A stretch of 64,000 nucleotides of DNA from JBFMDN01 sp040753915 (GCA_040753915.1 JBFMDN010000001.1:149806-213805), one strand, 5' to 3'. Positions 8,791-16,912 are shown, counted from the first letter of the stretch. Notes: generated by a model from the sequence alone, not told the origin. A program made the numbers and translations.

Positions 8791-10242
8791 CTATTTGCTC
8801 AATTTGTCCTTCAATAGGTCACCCAGCGTGCCGAACGAGCTGCGTTGCGTCGCTGACTCGGAATAGCTCCTGAAGTGAGAATCCTCGATCTTCCTGCTCA
8901 ATCGCTTCGTGCTGAGCGAAATCTTTTTTGATTCCGGGTCTATTCCAATGATTTCGACATCGATAGTCCCGCCTGGTGCGAACCGTTGACGAAGATCGCC
9001 TCCTGCTTTCGCTCCCGCGATTTCCGATAGGTGGAGCAGTCCGGATTTCCCGCCGGGTAGACTCACGAACACTCCGTAATCCTTGACGGAATCCACAACT
9101 CCCGAAACGACCTGCCCCTCATTGAGCTCAGGAGCTCCCTCCTCGGCCTCCGAGGACAGGAGCTCGAGCCCGATTCGTCGCGCCGAGCTATCCACAGAGA
9201 GAACCCGAACGTCCACTGAATCTCCGACCGACACTAGTTCTCGCGGATGACTTATCCGCCTGCCTGTGCCGAGGTTAGATACATGAATAAGCCCCTCGAT
9301 CCCGGGCTCCAGCTCCACGAATGCCCCGTACTGCATGAGCTTTGTGACCGTCCCCGAGACAATGGATTGCTCCGGAAAGCGGCTCACCGCCGACACCCAC
9401 GGATCTTCACCCGTCTGCTTGAGACTCAAAGAAATCCTGTTGTTGGCCCAATCCAAATCCAGGACGCGCACGGAGACTTGCTGGCCAGGGCTGACCACGT
9501 CTGCGGCGTCACTAACCCGGTACCACGCGAGCTCCGACATAGGAATCAACCCGTCGACTCCCCCAAGCTCCACAAAGGCTCCGAAAGGAGCTGTCTTCTG
9601 GACAGTACCGGTAACAACGTCGCCCGGTTTCAGAGTTCGCTTCAGATCTTCGCGCTTCTTCAAGCGCTCTTCTTCCAAGATTTCGCGCCGCGAGATCACT
9701 ATGTTGCGACCGCGTTCGGAGTATTCGACGATCCGGAAAGTGAAGCGTTTTCCAACGTAATTCTCCGGAGCAGCGGCCGGAGGCAAGTCAATCTGCGAAT
9801 GGGGACAGAAAGCAGGTTTCCCGAACACTGCCACAGTGTACCCACCTTTTCGTTCCGCCTGTACCAACCCTTCCACGGGCACTCCGCTCTGGAAGGCTCC
9901 CCGAACCGCTTCTTCCGATGCAGCGCTGGTCATTTTCACGCTGAGTTGAATTTCCCCGGGCCGTGCAGATACCACGTATGCGCTGAGCTTGTCGCCAACC
10001 TTTACGGCGGTGTTACCCTCGTGATCCAACAGCTCATCACGGGCTATGGCACCCTCGCTCTTGCCCCCGATGTCCACAAAGATCCAGTCCTGGCTCACGG
10101 AAACAACAGTGCCCTCGACCTTCGCATCGCGACGTATCTGCGCTTCACGAGGAACCTCAGTGCTTTGGAGCAATGCAGCAAAATCTTCTTCGTTCCCTTC
10201 TGTTTCCCTGACCCCGTTTTCATCAAATATATGATTATCCAT
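8791..10242 (-). CDS. S1 RNA-binding domain protein (ribosomal protein S1-like)
   Basis: The 483-residue protein is built of five tandem S1 (OB-fold) repeats, roughly at 40-107, 118-185, 200-270, 285-360 and 370-445. Canonical repeat signatures are clear in the third to fifth (GAFVELGGVDGLIPMSEL, GAFVELEPGIEGLIHVSNL, GVFVSLPGGKSGLLHLSEI). Full S1 has six repeats and about 560 residues, so this is probably a shorter paralogue that binds mRNA rather than the main rpsA. ATG at 10242 follows GAGAAGG; a GTG one codon earlier is possible. The acidic N-terminus and the serine-rich tail are unassigned. Confidence 0.85.
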   Translation of the reverse strand: MDNHIFDENGVRETEGNEEDFAALLQSTEVPREAQIRRDAKVEGTVVSVSQDWIFVDIGGKSEGAIARDELLDHEGNTAVKVGDKLSAYVVSARPGEIQLSVKMTSAASEEAVRGAFQSGVPVEGLVQAERKGGYTVAVFGKPAFCPHSQIDLPPAAAPENYVGKRFTFRIVEYSERGRNIVISRREILEEERLKKREDLKRTLKPGDVVTGTVQKTAPFGAFVELGGVDGLIPMSELAWYRVSDAADVVSPGQQVSVRVLDLDWANNRISLSLKQTGEDPWVSAVSRFPEQSIVSGTVTKLMQYGAFVELEPGIEGLIHVSNLGTGRRISHPRELVSVGDSVDVRVLSVDSSARRIGLELLSSEAEEGAPELNEGQVVSGVVDSVKDYGVFVSLPGGKSGLLHLSEIAGAKAGGDLRQRFAPGGTIDVEIIGIDPESKKISLSTKRLSRKIEDSHFRSYSESATQRSSFGTLGDLLKDKLSK

Positions 10243-10421
10243 CACGCGTACCTTCTCGAATCATGATCAGTCTCTTGTTACCTTTTTTTCTCTATTGTTG
10301 CAAGGGAACCCGAGCGTGGCACGATACCGCGATGCATGCCAGAACACGAAAGTGGGACAAGACAAAGCCGCCGGAGCTAAGTACTTTCAGGAGCAAGTCA
10401 GATGTTGATGTGGAAATGAAA

Positions 10422-10432
10422 TTCAGATATTC
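10422..10432. promoter_or_regulatory. Sequence matching the core of the ArsR operator
   Basis: TTCAGATATTC here is identical to an 11-base core of the palindrome upstream of the TlpA-selenoprotein-arsR operon at 13818-13841. It lies about 35 bp before the unknown gene at 10467, in an AT-rich stretch suited to a promoter. Identity over 11 bases could still be chance. Confidence 0.25.
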
Positions 10433-10466
10433 TAATTCGTATTGATATTCGGGACCTCTGCGCATC

Positions 10467-11525
10467 ATGACCCATCTTAAACGCAACGAAATTGGATGGA
10501 ATGAACGCTTTCGGCGCTGCATCTACTTCTACGTGAGGGACGAGCTCGACTGCGTTCTCATCAACGAAGGGCTAATAGAATCGTATTTCCACTTCAAGGA
10601 AAACGGCTGGGAGTATCCGTTCGTCGAGACCAAGCTACTCAAGCCCAGGGCAAAAATTCTCGGCCCGGAATACAGCGAGCACCGCCATTTCATAGTCATT
10701 TTCAGTGAAGACGTCCTCCCTCCCGAAGCAAAAATCCACATTCGATTCTTTGACTCGAACAAGGTGACAAAGGAAAATCTGAGCTCTCTGGCAGTGTTTG
10801 ACATTAAAGAGCTGTTCCGGCACCGCATGCGCTATTTCGAGGACTCTAATTTTCCTAACCTGTTAAGAGCATTAGGCAAAGCTGATTACGCGGTTCTGAT
10901 CCAGCGGGATCCGACGATACGTTCGAAGTACAGGTACGGAATCTCCCACTTCCATGTGCGGATAGACTGGCCTATAGCGCACGCGGCGGAAGACTTGGGT
11001 CGTTATCTACGATACATTTCAAAGGATCTGTACGAACGAGGAGAGAAGGTCGGCGAGATCTTGCAGCAAAAGCTTTACGAATACTATGGATTCCATCACA
11101 TGGTGGGAGGACGACGAACAGCAGGCCTTGTCGCGGCTCGGTACGCCGCCCGTTTTGGCTTCATATCAACAGTTTACGTCGCATCATGCGAGGCGCGTAC
11201 TCTAGTCCGTCTCTCCGAGCAAGGTATCGCCAAGTACGTGCTTATCCGGCTCGGAAACAAAGAAATTGAAGAGATCGCCCAAAGTAGGGAGATGAGTGAA
11301 TCGGATTTCGTCAAGTCCTACCTGATCGACCGCACTGCCGAATATGGAGTAGGAATTTTCCTTGTAACGTACGCGCGCAACGAGCATTCCCTTCCCCCGC
11401 CTGACGGAAAGCTCAGGGAGCTCAATCCCGATTATCAGTGGCTGAATGTCGACCTGCAACTCCTTGTGCCCCCCCCCTCCAGCGGGGACGTACGGCCGAT
11501 TCCGCTATCAAAGGTCTATGCCTGA
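10467..11525 (+). CDS. Protein of unknown function (352 aa)
   Basis: I do not recognise this protein. It has no signal peptide, no membrane segment and no nucleotide-binding motif. It is rich in aromatic and basic residues in the first 200 positions (YFYVRDELD, KENGWEYPF), then has a glycine/alanine patch (GGRRTAGLVAARYAARFGF at about 213-231) and a helical part (NKEIEEIAQSREMSESDFV). The coding frame is long and free of rare interruptions, so it is likely real. It stands alone between a divergent S1-like gene and convergent nikR, with a possible ArsR-type operator core upstream. Confidence 0.65.
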   Translation: MTHLKRNEIGWNERFRRCIYFYVRDELDCVLINEGLIESYFHFKENGWEYPFVETKLLKPRAKILGPEYSEHRHFIVIFSEDVLPPEAKIHIRFFDSNKVTKENLSSLAVFDIKELFRHRMRYFEDSNFPNLLRALGKADYAVLIQRDPTIRSKYRYGISHFHVRIDWPIAHAAEDLGRYLRYISKDLYERGEKVGEILQQKLYEYYGFHHMVGGRRTAGLVAARYAARFGFISTVYVASCEARTLVRLSEQGIAKYVLIRLGNKEIEEIAQSREMSESDFVKSYLIDRTAEYGVGIFLVTYARNEHSLPPPDGKLRELNPDYQWLNVDLQLLVPPPSSGDVRPIPLSKVYA

Positions 11526-11589
11526 CCTCATCTCCCACCGCACCAGAGAATAGTCATTCCCCTGAAGCCCGACCAGAGGCCGAAGATGC

Positions 11590-12009
11590 TCAGGGGATTT
11601 CACTGCCGGTAGTGGTCATCGTAATCTTTCCGTGCTTGACGCCTCGGGTAGCTATGAGCGTCTCTCCTGCTCTCCTCACGTCTTCCGAGCTGCCCCTCAC
11701 GATGAGCACCTCCAGACAATTGTGTGCATCCAGGTGCACGTGGACTGCTGATATGATGAGATGGTGTTGTTTGTGCTGGATCTCCGTCAGCTTCTGGGCA
11801 AGCTCACTTCGTTCATGGTCATACACTACGGTTACCGTCCCAACCACCTCGTGTTCGGACTCGGCCCACTGGCTTTCTACCAGACGGTCCCGAATCAAAT
11901 CCCGAATCGCCTCCGATCGGTTTGTGTAGCCTTTCTGGGCTATGAGGTGATCGAACCTTTCGAGGAGGTCTTCCGGAATCGAGACCCCGAACCGTAAGAG
12001 ATCGGCCAT
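11590..12009 (-). CDS. nikR: Nickel-responsive transcriptional regulator NikR
   Basis: NikR is a ribbon-helix-helix repressor that senses Ni(II), usually shutting off nickel uptake. Residues 1-45 form the RHH domain (RFGVSIPEDLLERFD...RSEAIRDLIRDRL). The C-terminal ACT-like domain retains the square-planar nickel ligands, read here as H79, H90, H92 and C98 by alignment with the E. coli positions 76, 87, 89 and 95. The 139-residue length is standard. No GTATGA-type operator was found near it, and no nickel transporter is in the window, so its targets lie elsewhere. Confidence 0.93.
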   Translation of the reverse strand: MADLLRFGVSIPEDLLERFDHLIAQKGYTNRSEAIRDLIRDRLVESQWAESEHEVVGTVTVVYDHERSELAQKLTEIQHKQHHLIISAVHVHLDAHNCLEVLIVRGSSEDVRRAGETLIATRGVKHGKITMTTTGSEIP

Positions 12010-12039
12010 TGCTGTATCCTTCCTCTCATGCGGTTATCC

Positions 12040-12266
12040 TGCCACACGTCGATTATGCGTGGCATTCATCACAGTTGGAAGCCAGTGAGCCCCTACGATG
12101 GACATGTGGTAATAACGGGGGGCGAGATTTCCGAACAGTGCCTGCGGAACTCCTGACTTATGGCCAAATCAACAGTGGAGCCCGGACAGTGCATTCGCGC
12201 GGTCATCTATGACTCGGTTTACGAATTGGGCTTGGACCTGTCCTTGCTGCGCTCCACTATAGACAT
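12040..12266 (+). repeat. Dispersed 228-bp repeat, copy 1
   Basis: This stretch aligns almost end to end with 22528-22755, same strand, at roughly 70-75% identity by eye. It starts with an imperfect hairpin (TGCCAC...GTGGCA, 9-nt loop) and ends at a shared CGCTCCACTATA block. The conserved middle includes ACATGTGGT and CAGTGCCT. It lies between nikR and arsR, both on the opposite strand, and fills most of the 429-bp gap 12010-12438; the rest of that gap shows nothing else. Confidence 0.75.
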
Positions 12267-12438
12267 CTGTGACGAAAAAACAATTGCATGGCTGGAGCGA
12301 GAAAATCAAGCGAAAAGCAAACACGAGGGATTCGGGACAAGGAGGTTCTTGGAGTATGGGGTACAAGAGAGCGCTACAGGAATGAGCAGGACCAGGCCTG
12401 CAACACGTACAAGAACTGCCGGCGACTCGCTCCTCGGC

Positions 12439-12789
12439 CTACTGAGCCCCTTCCGTGGCATCGATCATGTCCACGATACGTTTCGCCCACGGTTCCGTCA
12501 CATGGTAGATCATCTCCAGCCCTTGACGGTTCGAGGCGATGACTCCTCGACTCTTGAGGTGGATCAAGTGCTGAGACACCGTGGCCTGATGAAGCCCGAG
12601 ACACTCCTGCATGTTTTTCACGTTACACCCCCCTACCCGGAGAAGACCATAGACGATTTTCATGCGAATAGGGTGACCAAGGGCCTTGAATATTTCCGCT
12701 TGTCGCGTGAAATCCTTCTGCTTTATCATATCAAAGATCTTGTCGAGATCCTGAGGATCGTCTTCGTTGAATTGGGGCTGCGTTTTCAT
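12439..12789 (-). CDS. ArsR-family winged-helix repressor
   Basis: The 116-residue protein is a dimeric ArsR/SmtB regulator. The helix-turn-helix is GLHQATVSQHLIHLKSRGVI at about 65-84, with a wing at 85-95. Cysteines C55 and C63 flank the helix where ArsR uses Cys ligands (the CVC region), so a thiol-binding metalloid or redox signal is plausible. It is the last gene of an operon, 4 bp after the candidate selenoprotein, with an AGGTGAG site. It probably represses its own operon through the palindrome at 13818-13841. Confidence 0.88.
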   Translation of the reverse strand: MKTQPQFNEDDPQDLDKIFDMIKQKDFTRQAEIFKALGHPIRMKIVYGLLRVGGCNVKNMQECLGLHQATVSQHLIHLKSRGVIASNRQGLEMIYHVTEPWAKRIVDMIDATEGAQ

Positions 12790-12793
12790 CTTC

Positions 12794-12961
12794 TCACCTT
12801 TGATCGTGTGTGCGTGTCGATTCCTTGGACGACTCTTTCCCTCCCCGATCCAGGGGAGCGCAAGCCGGTGACATTCACGTGGACACCCCGTACCGCGGGA
12901 GGATCCATCGGTTCAGAGCGAACCACCCGACAACTATGCCGATCAGAATTATGACTTCCAT
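12794..12961 (-). CDS. Candidate small membrane selenoprotein (in-frame UGA at codon 29)
   Basis: An open frame of 28 codons (one hydrophobic helix, EVIILIGIVVGWFAL, then a basic NRWILPRYG loop) reaches TGA at 12877-12875 and continues for 26 more codons to a second TGA. If the first TGA is read as selenocysteine, the product is 55 residues with Sec29 and Cys34 in a U-M-S-P-A-C motif. A strong AAGGAG site lies 11 bases before the ATG. The hairpin after the UGA fits the bacterial SECIS rules (separate entry). The second stop is 4 bp before arsR, so the frame exactly fills the space between thioredoxin and repressor. The opposite reading, a 28-residue peptide, would leave the rest unexplained. 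Confidence 0.62.
12841..12877 (-). promoter_or_regulatory. Candidate bacterial SECIS hairpin
   Basis: Downstream of the UGA (12877-12875) a 6-bp stem (CTCCCC at 12858-12853, GGGGAG at 12846-12841) closes a 6-nt loop TGGATC. The loop begins 22 nt after the UGA and has G at its second and third positions. The published bacterial SECIS consensus asks for an apical loop 16-37 nt from the UGA with a G in the first two loop bases, which is met. Confidence 0.55.
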
Positions 12962-13051
12962 CGTATTTCTCACTCCTTGGAACAGTCTTCCGTGTTCTGT
13001 CGTGCAATGGATCGACCAGCCTCCCTCTGCTGAGTAAAGCATCACCAAGCA

Positions 13052-13792
13052 CTAATGAGGGGGGACAACTCGAGCCCCAAATTGGCTTCCTGAAAAACGC
13101 GGCCGCGCGATCGACACCGGATTTGTGAGCAGACGCTCCATCCATTCCGGCAAAACGTACTCAATGCCCTTCTCCAATTCCACAGATCCGGTCTCGCCTT
13201 GGGGTCCGAGCAGGCTCAGCAGCCATCCCCGGACGGATCGGTCCGTCCAATCGACCATGCCCATGTGGGAAGCCACCACCCTCCCCTGCTTGTCTATGAC
13301 ATAGGTAGAAGGAAAGCCCTTTACCTCGTAAATTGCCTCGTTTTGATCGTTGACGATGTAGTACCCCATCAATCGGCCTCTTACCGAGTTCTTCACCACA
13401 GGTGATCGCTCGTCAGATCGGACCGCGTACACCACTTCCTCGCCATTTTCCCCTCCGTATCGCTTTGAAACCCAGGAAGGGTTGTCCCAGAGGTTGACGC
13501 AAATTGCCTCGAGATCTGCCCTACCCACTCCGCGCAGCATTGTCTTCAATCCCTTCTTCTCCAGAACGCAGTAAGGGCAGTTCTGCCTCCAGAAATTCAG
13601 CAAGACGACTTTCCCTTTCAGATGGGAAAGCGCGAAGACTTTCCCGTCGAGAGTCCGCATCGGGAAATCGCTCGCCGGCGGGGGAGGGGAAAACACGTGA
13701 AACTGGGTTCCCCCCATGCTAGCTGAGGAAGGAACCGTGCTGAGCCAGACCGTGAGAGCAGCAAGAACGCACTTGAAGGATTTCCGAGTCAC
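13052..13792 (-). CDS. TlpA/ResA-like periplasmic thioredoxin
   Basis: The protein is an exported thiol-disulfide oxidoreductase. The thioredoxin fold is clear: FPMRTLDGKVFALSHLKGKVVLLNFW precedes the active site CPYC (C72/C75 counted from the chosen start), and the cis-proline strand is GFPSTYVIDKQGRVV. An insertion of about 40 residues between them lengthens the usual fold, and a 45-residue tail follows. The GTG at 13792 is preferred over ATG at 13810, because GGAGGT lies inside the first codons of the longer form and the GTG start leaves a clean signal peptide (KCVLAALTVW). It heads the operon with the candidate selenoprotein and arsR. Confidence 0.85.
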   Translation of the reverse strand: MTRKSFKCVLAALTVWLSTVPSSASMGGTQFHVFSPPPPASDFPMRTLDGKVFALSHLKGKVVLLNFWRQNCPYCVLEKKGLKTMLRGVGRADLEAICVNLWDNPSWVSKRYGGENGEEVVYAVRSDERSPVVKNSVRGRLMGYYIVNDQNEAIYEVKGFPSTYVIDKQGRVVASHMGMVDWTDRSVRGWLLSLLGPQGETGSVELEKGIEYVLPEWMERLLTNPVSIARPRFSGSQFGARVVPPH

Positions 13793-13817
13793 GTGGGGCG
13801 CAACCTCCATTGGGTGT

Positions 13818-13841
13818 CAATATCTGAATATCTGAATATTG
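13818..13841. promoter_or_regulatory. Palindromic ArsR-type operator
   Basis: The 24-bp AT-rich palindrome begins CAATAT and ends ATATTG, with the repeated unit CTGAATAT inside it. It covers the -10 region and start site of the operon promoter, where an ArsR repressor would block polymerase. ArsR-family operators are typically AT-rich dyads of this size. Assignment to this ArsR is by proximity. Confidence 0.5.
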
Positions 13842-13853
13842 TGTTGTTGTCAA
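13825..13853 (-). promoter_or_regulatory. Promoter of the TlpA-selenoprotein-arsR operon
   Basis: A perfect -35 TTGACA (13853-13848) is followed after 17 bp by TATTCA (13830-13825), a weak -10. The operator palindrome overlaps the -10 box. The predicted start site would leave a leader of about 25 nt before the GTG of the thioredoxin gene. Confidence 0.45.
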
Positions 13854-13902
13854 TAGCAATTGTCCAACGCTCGCATCTACCACTCTGTCAGCATCACTTT
13901 TC

Positions 13903-16896
13903 TCAGGAAAAGAGCTCCACCTGAACGGGAGAAACCTCAGCACTGCTGCCCCGTCCGGAAAAAGGATCCATAAACGAGCAGAGCGATGGGCTCAGGCTCT
14001 CCAAGAAGCGGGAAGCAGACATCTGCATGTTTCGGCCGAACAGAGATCTTTGCTTACAATGGGTTATGAAAAGCTCCTGGCACGATCGAGTCAAGGCCAC
14101 GTACAGGAGCCGGCGCTCTTCCTCAAGATCGCAGGATCGGTTCTGAGCTTCGAGCAGTAAATCGTACGGGATCACGCCATCCTCGCAGCCAGCAACAAAG
14201 ACAACAGGGAACTCCAGCCCCTTCGCCGCATGCATCGTTAACAGGGTCACTGCCTGAGCACGGGGGTCCAGGTCATCGGTTTCCTCGTCAGGCTTTCGCT
14301 TCTTGGATCTCTGGTACGGCAGGCCGGAAGCGGCAAATTGTTGCTCGATCACGTCTCCCAGCGCATTGAGCCTGTACAAGACTGCAAAATCTCCGAGTCC
14401 GAGGGGTTCAGACCTTCCGGACACCTTTCCCGAATCCAGAGCAAAAAAAGATGCCCCACCGAGAAGTTGCTCTATGGTCCTCACAATGAACTTGCCTTCC
14501 AGTGCCGGGTTCGGTAGGGAGACTATTTTGACCGGACTGGCGGTCCCTGTTCCCCCGATCAGAGGGGTCGCATCTGTCTTGCCTTCGAGGACTTGAGCGG
14601 AGGCCGAGAGAACGTGCGGTTGGGATCGGTAGTTTCTCTTGAGCCGAACATGGCTGACTGAAGGATAATCCCGCATGAACTGGAAAAAGAATTTGCTGTC
14701 AGAGCCCCTGAATCCGTAGATGGCCTGATCCGGGTCACCAATAACAAAAAGATTCGATCCGTCAGAAGAAGAGAGGAGGCGTACAAGCTCATACTGAGCT
14801 GCATTGACGTCCTGAAACTCGTCCACAAGCACGTGGCTCGCCCAGGAGTCTCGGATGGTCTCGGCCAATTGAGAATCCCGACGGAGGAGCCTGACAGGAC
14901 GCGCGATGAGATCATCCAAATCCATCACGCGATCTCTCTCCAGCCCATCCTCGTAGGCCGCATAGACACGCGCCAGCTCCGCATCGTGAATAGTGTCAGT
15001 CGGTAAAATGAGATTTTGTTTCAGCAGGCTTATTTGCTCTGCAAACGAAGAGCTTCTTCCCGCCGATCCGGAGGACTCCAGGACCGCGACTCGAACCCTT
15101 TCGCGAGATTCAGCCTCCTGGATCAAGGTTCGTCGATCCTCTCCCGCCAGATCGAGAATCCGCCTTCCCAATTGGTGAAAAGTTCCCACCCAGCATTCGC
15201 TCTCACTTCCTTCACCCAGGAGATGCCGAACGCGCTCTTGCATCTCCGCTGCAGCCTTGCGCGTGAAGGTGACCGCAAGTATTTTCTCGGGCGGAACCCC
15301 GACTTTACGCATCAGGAGGCCAATTCGGTGAGTGAGAGTGCGAGTCTTTCCCGTACCTGGTCCGGCCTGAACAAGCACCGGGGCATCGAAAGTTCTGGCG
15401 GCGAGCTCTTGGTCTTCGTTGAACAGTGTTCTGCTCCCTGCCGAGCTGTCGTTTCTTGAGGTCTTCGGTCCCCTTTTGGCCTTGGAGGCGTGAGGAGTCT
15501 TTGCGGCGACTCGTCTCCTGACGGGTGCCGCAGGAGAGACCAGAGAGCTCTGCCCTTCGAATTGATCACGCTCGCCGGGCCCGAAGAGCTCGACCTTCCC
15601 ATATTGACCATCGAATCCGGCCTCAATGGAGAGCTCCCCCATTCGAGCTCTTCGGATCGCCTCATGAAGGACTGGATGAACGTGAGGGCGAATCTCGTCG
15701 AGCGGGATGCTCCAGAGTATCCTCAGCTCGGGACCGAGCCTCTTGAGCAACTCCAAATACTCGGCTCCGACCTTCTTGGACTGGGGGCCTGTTCCTCTGG
15801 CTTGAGCGATGATCTCGACTAGCGGAACCAGTCGCCAGAAAAGAGCAGCGCCGTCGGGGACTATCCCAGGGGCGCGGTCTGCCAGCTCGTTTACCCGATT
15901 CATGACTCCAACGGTGACGAGACTGCCACACACAGGGCATTTTCCATTCAGCTCCACCGTCTCCTGCGGCCACAATCTTGCAGCGCATTTTCGGTGGCCG
16001 TCTAAGTGGTATTTGCCCTCTTCCGGAAAAAACTCTATCGTTCCTACGAATGCGTCCGATCCGTCGTCCAGGATTCCGGGGAATTCAGGAGATCCGGCAC
16101 GTAGTACTCCGTGGCTGCGCCCTCGCACAGACGAGCCGCCTCTTCGAATTGCGTCGCGAATCCGGAGGTAACCCGGGGTTCCCGTCAGGATGTTGGCTTC
16201 TCTCCCCAATTTGGAGGGAGAGTGAATGTCCGAGTTGGACACGAGCGTGAATCGATCGAGAGCGCGAATTCGGAAATTCATTTCGGGGTCCGAAGACAGT
16301 CCTGTCTCAAGGGCGAAGATGTGAGATGCGAGATCTCCAAAGCATTCCTCAACGGAATCGAAGCCGGATCGGGATCCCAGAATGGAAAACCACGGTGTCC
16401 AAACATGGGCTGGGATCACATAAGAATCGGCTGCGGTTTCGAGGGCGATCTCGAGTAGGTACCGAGCATCCAGCCCCAGAATCGGTCGTCCGTCTGAGCG
16501 GATGTTGCCGATTTTGTCCAAGCGGGCATTGAATCGATCCATAGAGTCAAAGTCCGGCATGAACACGAGGTTGTGCACCTTTCTTACCGCTCCGTCCCTT
16601 TTGTATATGGAGCTGATTTCCACGTTGAGGACAAACCTGACATCCGCGGGGCCGAACCCGCCGGGGAGATCGACGCTTGGCGGCACGTACTCGGCCTTGA
16701 GCTTGTACAGACCTTCTTCAGCCTCCTGGAGCATTTCGTGAATCTCAGCGCTCCAGCCGGGGTGGGTAAAATCTCCGGTGGCCAGGACCTTGATGCCCTT
16801 CAAAGCTGCCCACCGAGCTAACTCGGGCAAATTGCAGTCCTTAGACGTGGCAATGGAAAACCTGGAGTGGACGTGAAGGTCTGCGAAGTAAATCAC
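13903..16896 (-). CDS. EndoQ-like PHP nuclease fused to UvrD-type helicase
   Basis: The 997-residue protein joins two repair activities. Residues 1-240 are a PHP domain resembling endonuclease Q (TIGR00375): D6-x-H8-x-H10, GDFTH at 41-45, E93, PAH at 162-164 and SDIH at 222-225 supply metal ligands. A zinc-ribbon candidate follows (C304, C320, C323), then a helical part to about 430. A charged linker (440-485) leads to an SF1A helicase: Walker A AGPGTGKT at 511-518, motif II DEFQD, QAIYGFRGSD, and the late motif TMHAAKGLEFPVVFV. EndoQ nicks beside deaminated bases, so a nuclease-helicase coupling is plausible. It is followed on its 5' side by the TPR gene, 16 bp away. Confidence 0.88.
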   Translation of the reverse strand: MIYFADLHVHSRFSIATSKDCNLPELARWAALKGIKVLATGDFTHPGWSAEIHEMLQEAEEGLYKLKAEYVPPSVDLPGGFGPADVRFVLNVEISSIYKRDGAVRKVHNLVFMPDFDSMDRFNARLDKIGNIRSDGRPILGLDARYLLEIALETAADSYVIPAHVWTPWFSILGSRSGFDSVEECFGDLASHIFALETGLSSDPEMNFRIRALDRFTLVSNSDIHSPSKLGREANILTGTPGYLRIRDAIRRGGSSVRGRSHGVLRAGSPEFPGILDDGSDAFVGTIEFFPEEGKYHLDGHRKCAARLWPQETVELNGKCPVCGSLVTVGVMNRVNELADRAPGIVPDGAALFWRLVPLVEIIAQARGTGPQSKKVGAEYLELLKRLGPELRILWSIPLDEIRPHVHPVLHEAIRRARMGELSIEAGFDGQYGKVELFGPGERDQFEGQSSLVSPAAPVRRRVAAKTPHASKAKRGPKTSRNDSSAGSRTLFNEDQELAARTFDAPVLVQAGPGTGKTRTLTHRIGLLMRKVGVPPEKILAVTFTRKAAAEMQERVRHLLGEGSESECWVGTFHQLGRRILDLAGEDRRTLIQEAESRERVRVAVLESSGSAGRSSSFAEQISLLKQNLILPTDTIHDAELARVYAAYEDGLERDRVMDLDDLIARPVRLLRRDSQLAETIRDSWASHVLVDEFQDVNAAQYELVRLLSSSDGSNLFVIGDPDQAIYGFRGSDSKFFFQFMRDYPSVSHVRLKRNYRSQPHVLSASAQVLEGKTDATPLIGGTGTASPVKIVSLPNPALEGKFIVRTIEQLLGGASFFALDSGKVSGRSEPLGLGDFAVLYRLNALGDVIEQQFAASGLPYQRSKKRKPDEETDDLDPRAQAVTLLTMHAAKGLEFPVVFVAGCEDGVIPYDLLLEAQNRSCDLEEERRLLYVALTRSCQELFITHCKQRSLFGRNMQMSASRFLESLSPSLCSFMDPFSGRGSSAEVSPVQVELFS

Positions 16897-16912
16897 TCTC
16901 TCCCTCCTAATC

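Noticed and set aside
11559..11596. CCCCTGA/TCAGGGG inverted repeat as terminator between the unknown gene and nikR
   Set aside because: The loop is 24 nt, one arm includes the nikR stop codon, and there is no T run.
12010..12039. NikR operator search upstream of nikR
   Set aside because: No GTATGA...TCATAC dyad was found here or near other genes of the window.
12160..12954. 264-codon plus-strand open frame across arsR
   Set aside because: It is antisense to the well-supported arsR and candidate selenoprotein genes; only its first 35 codons share anything with repeat copy 2.
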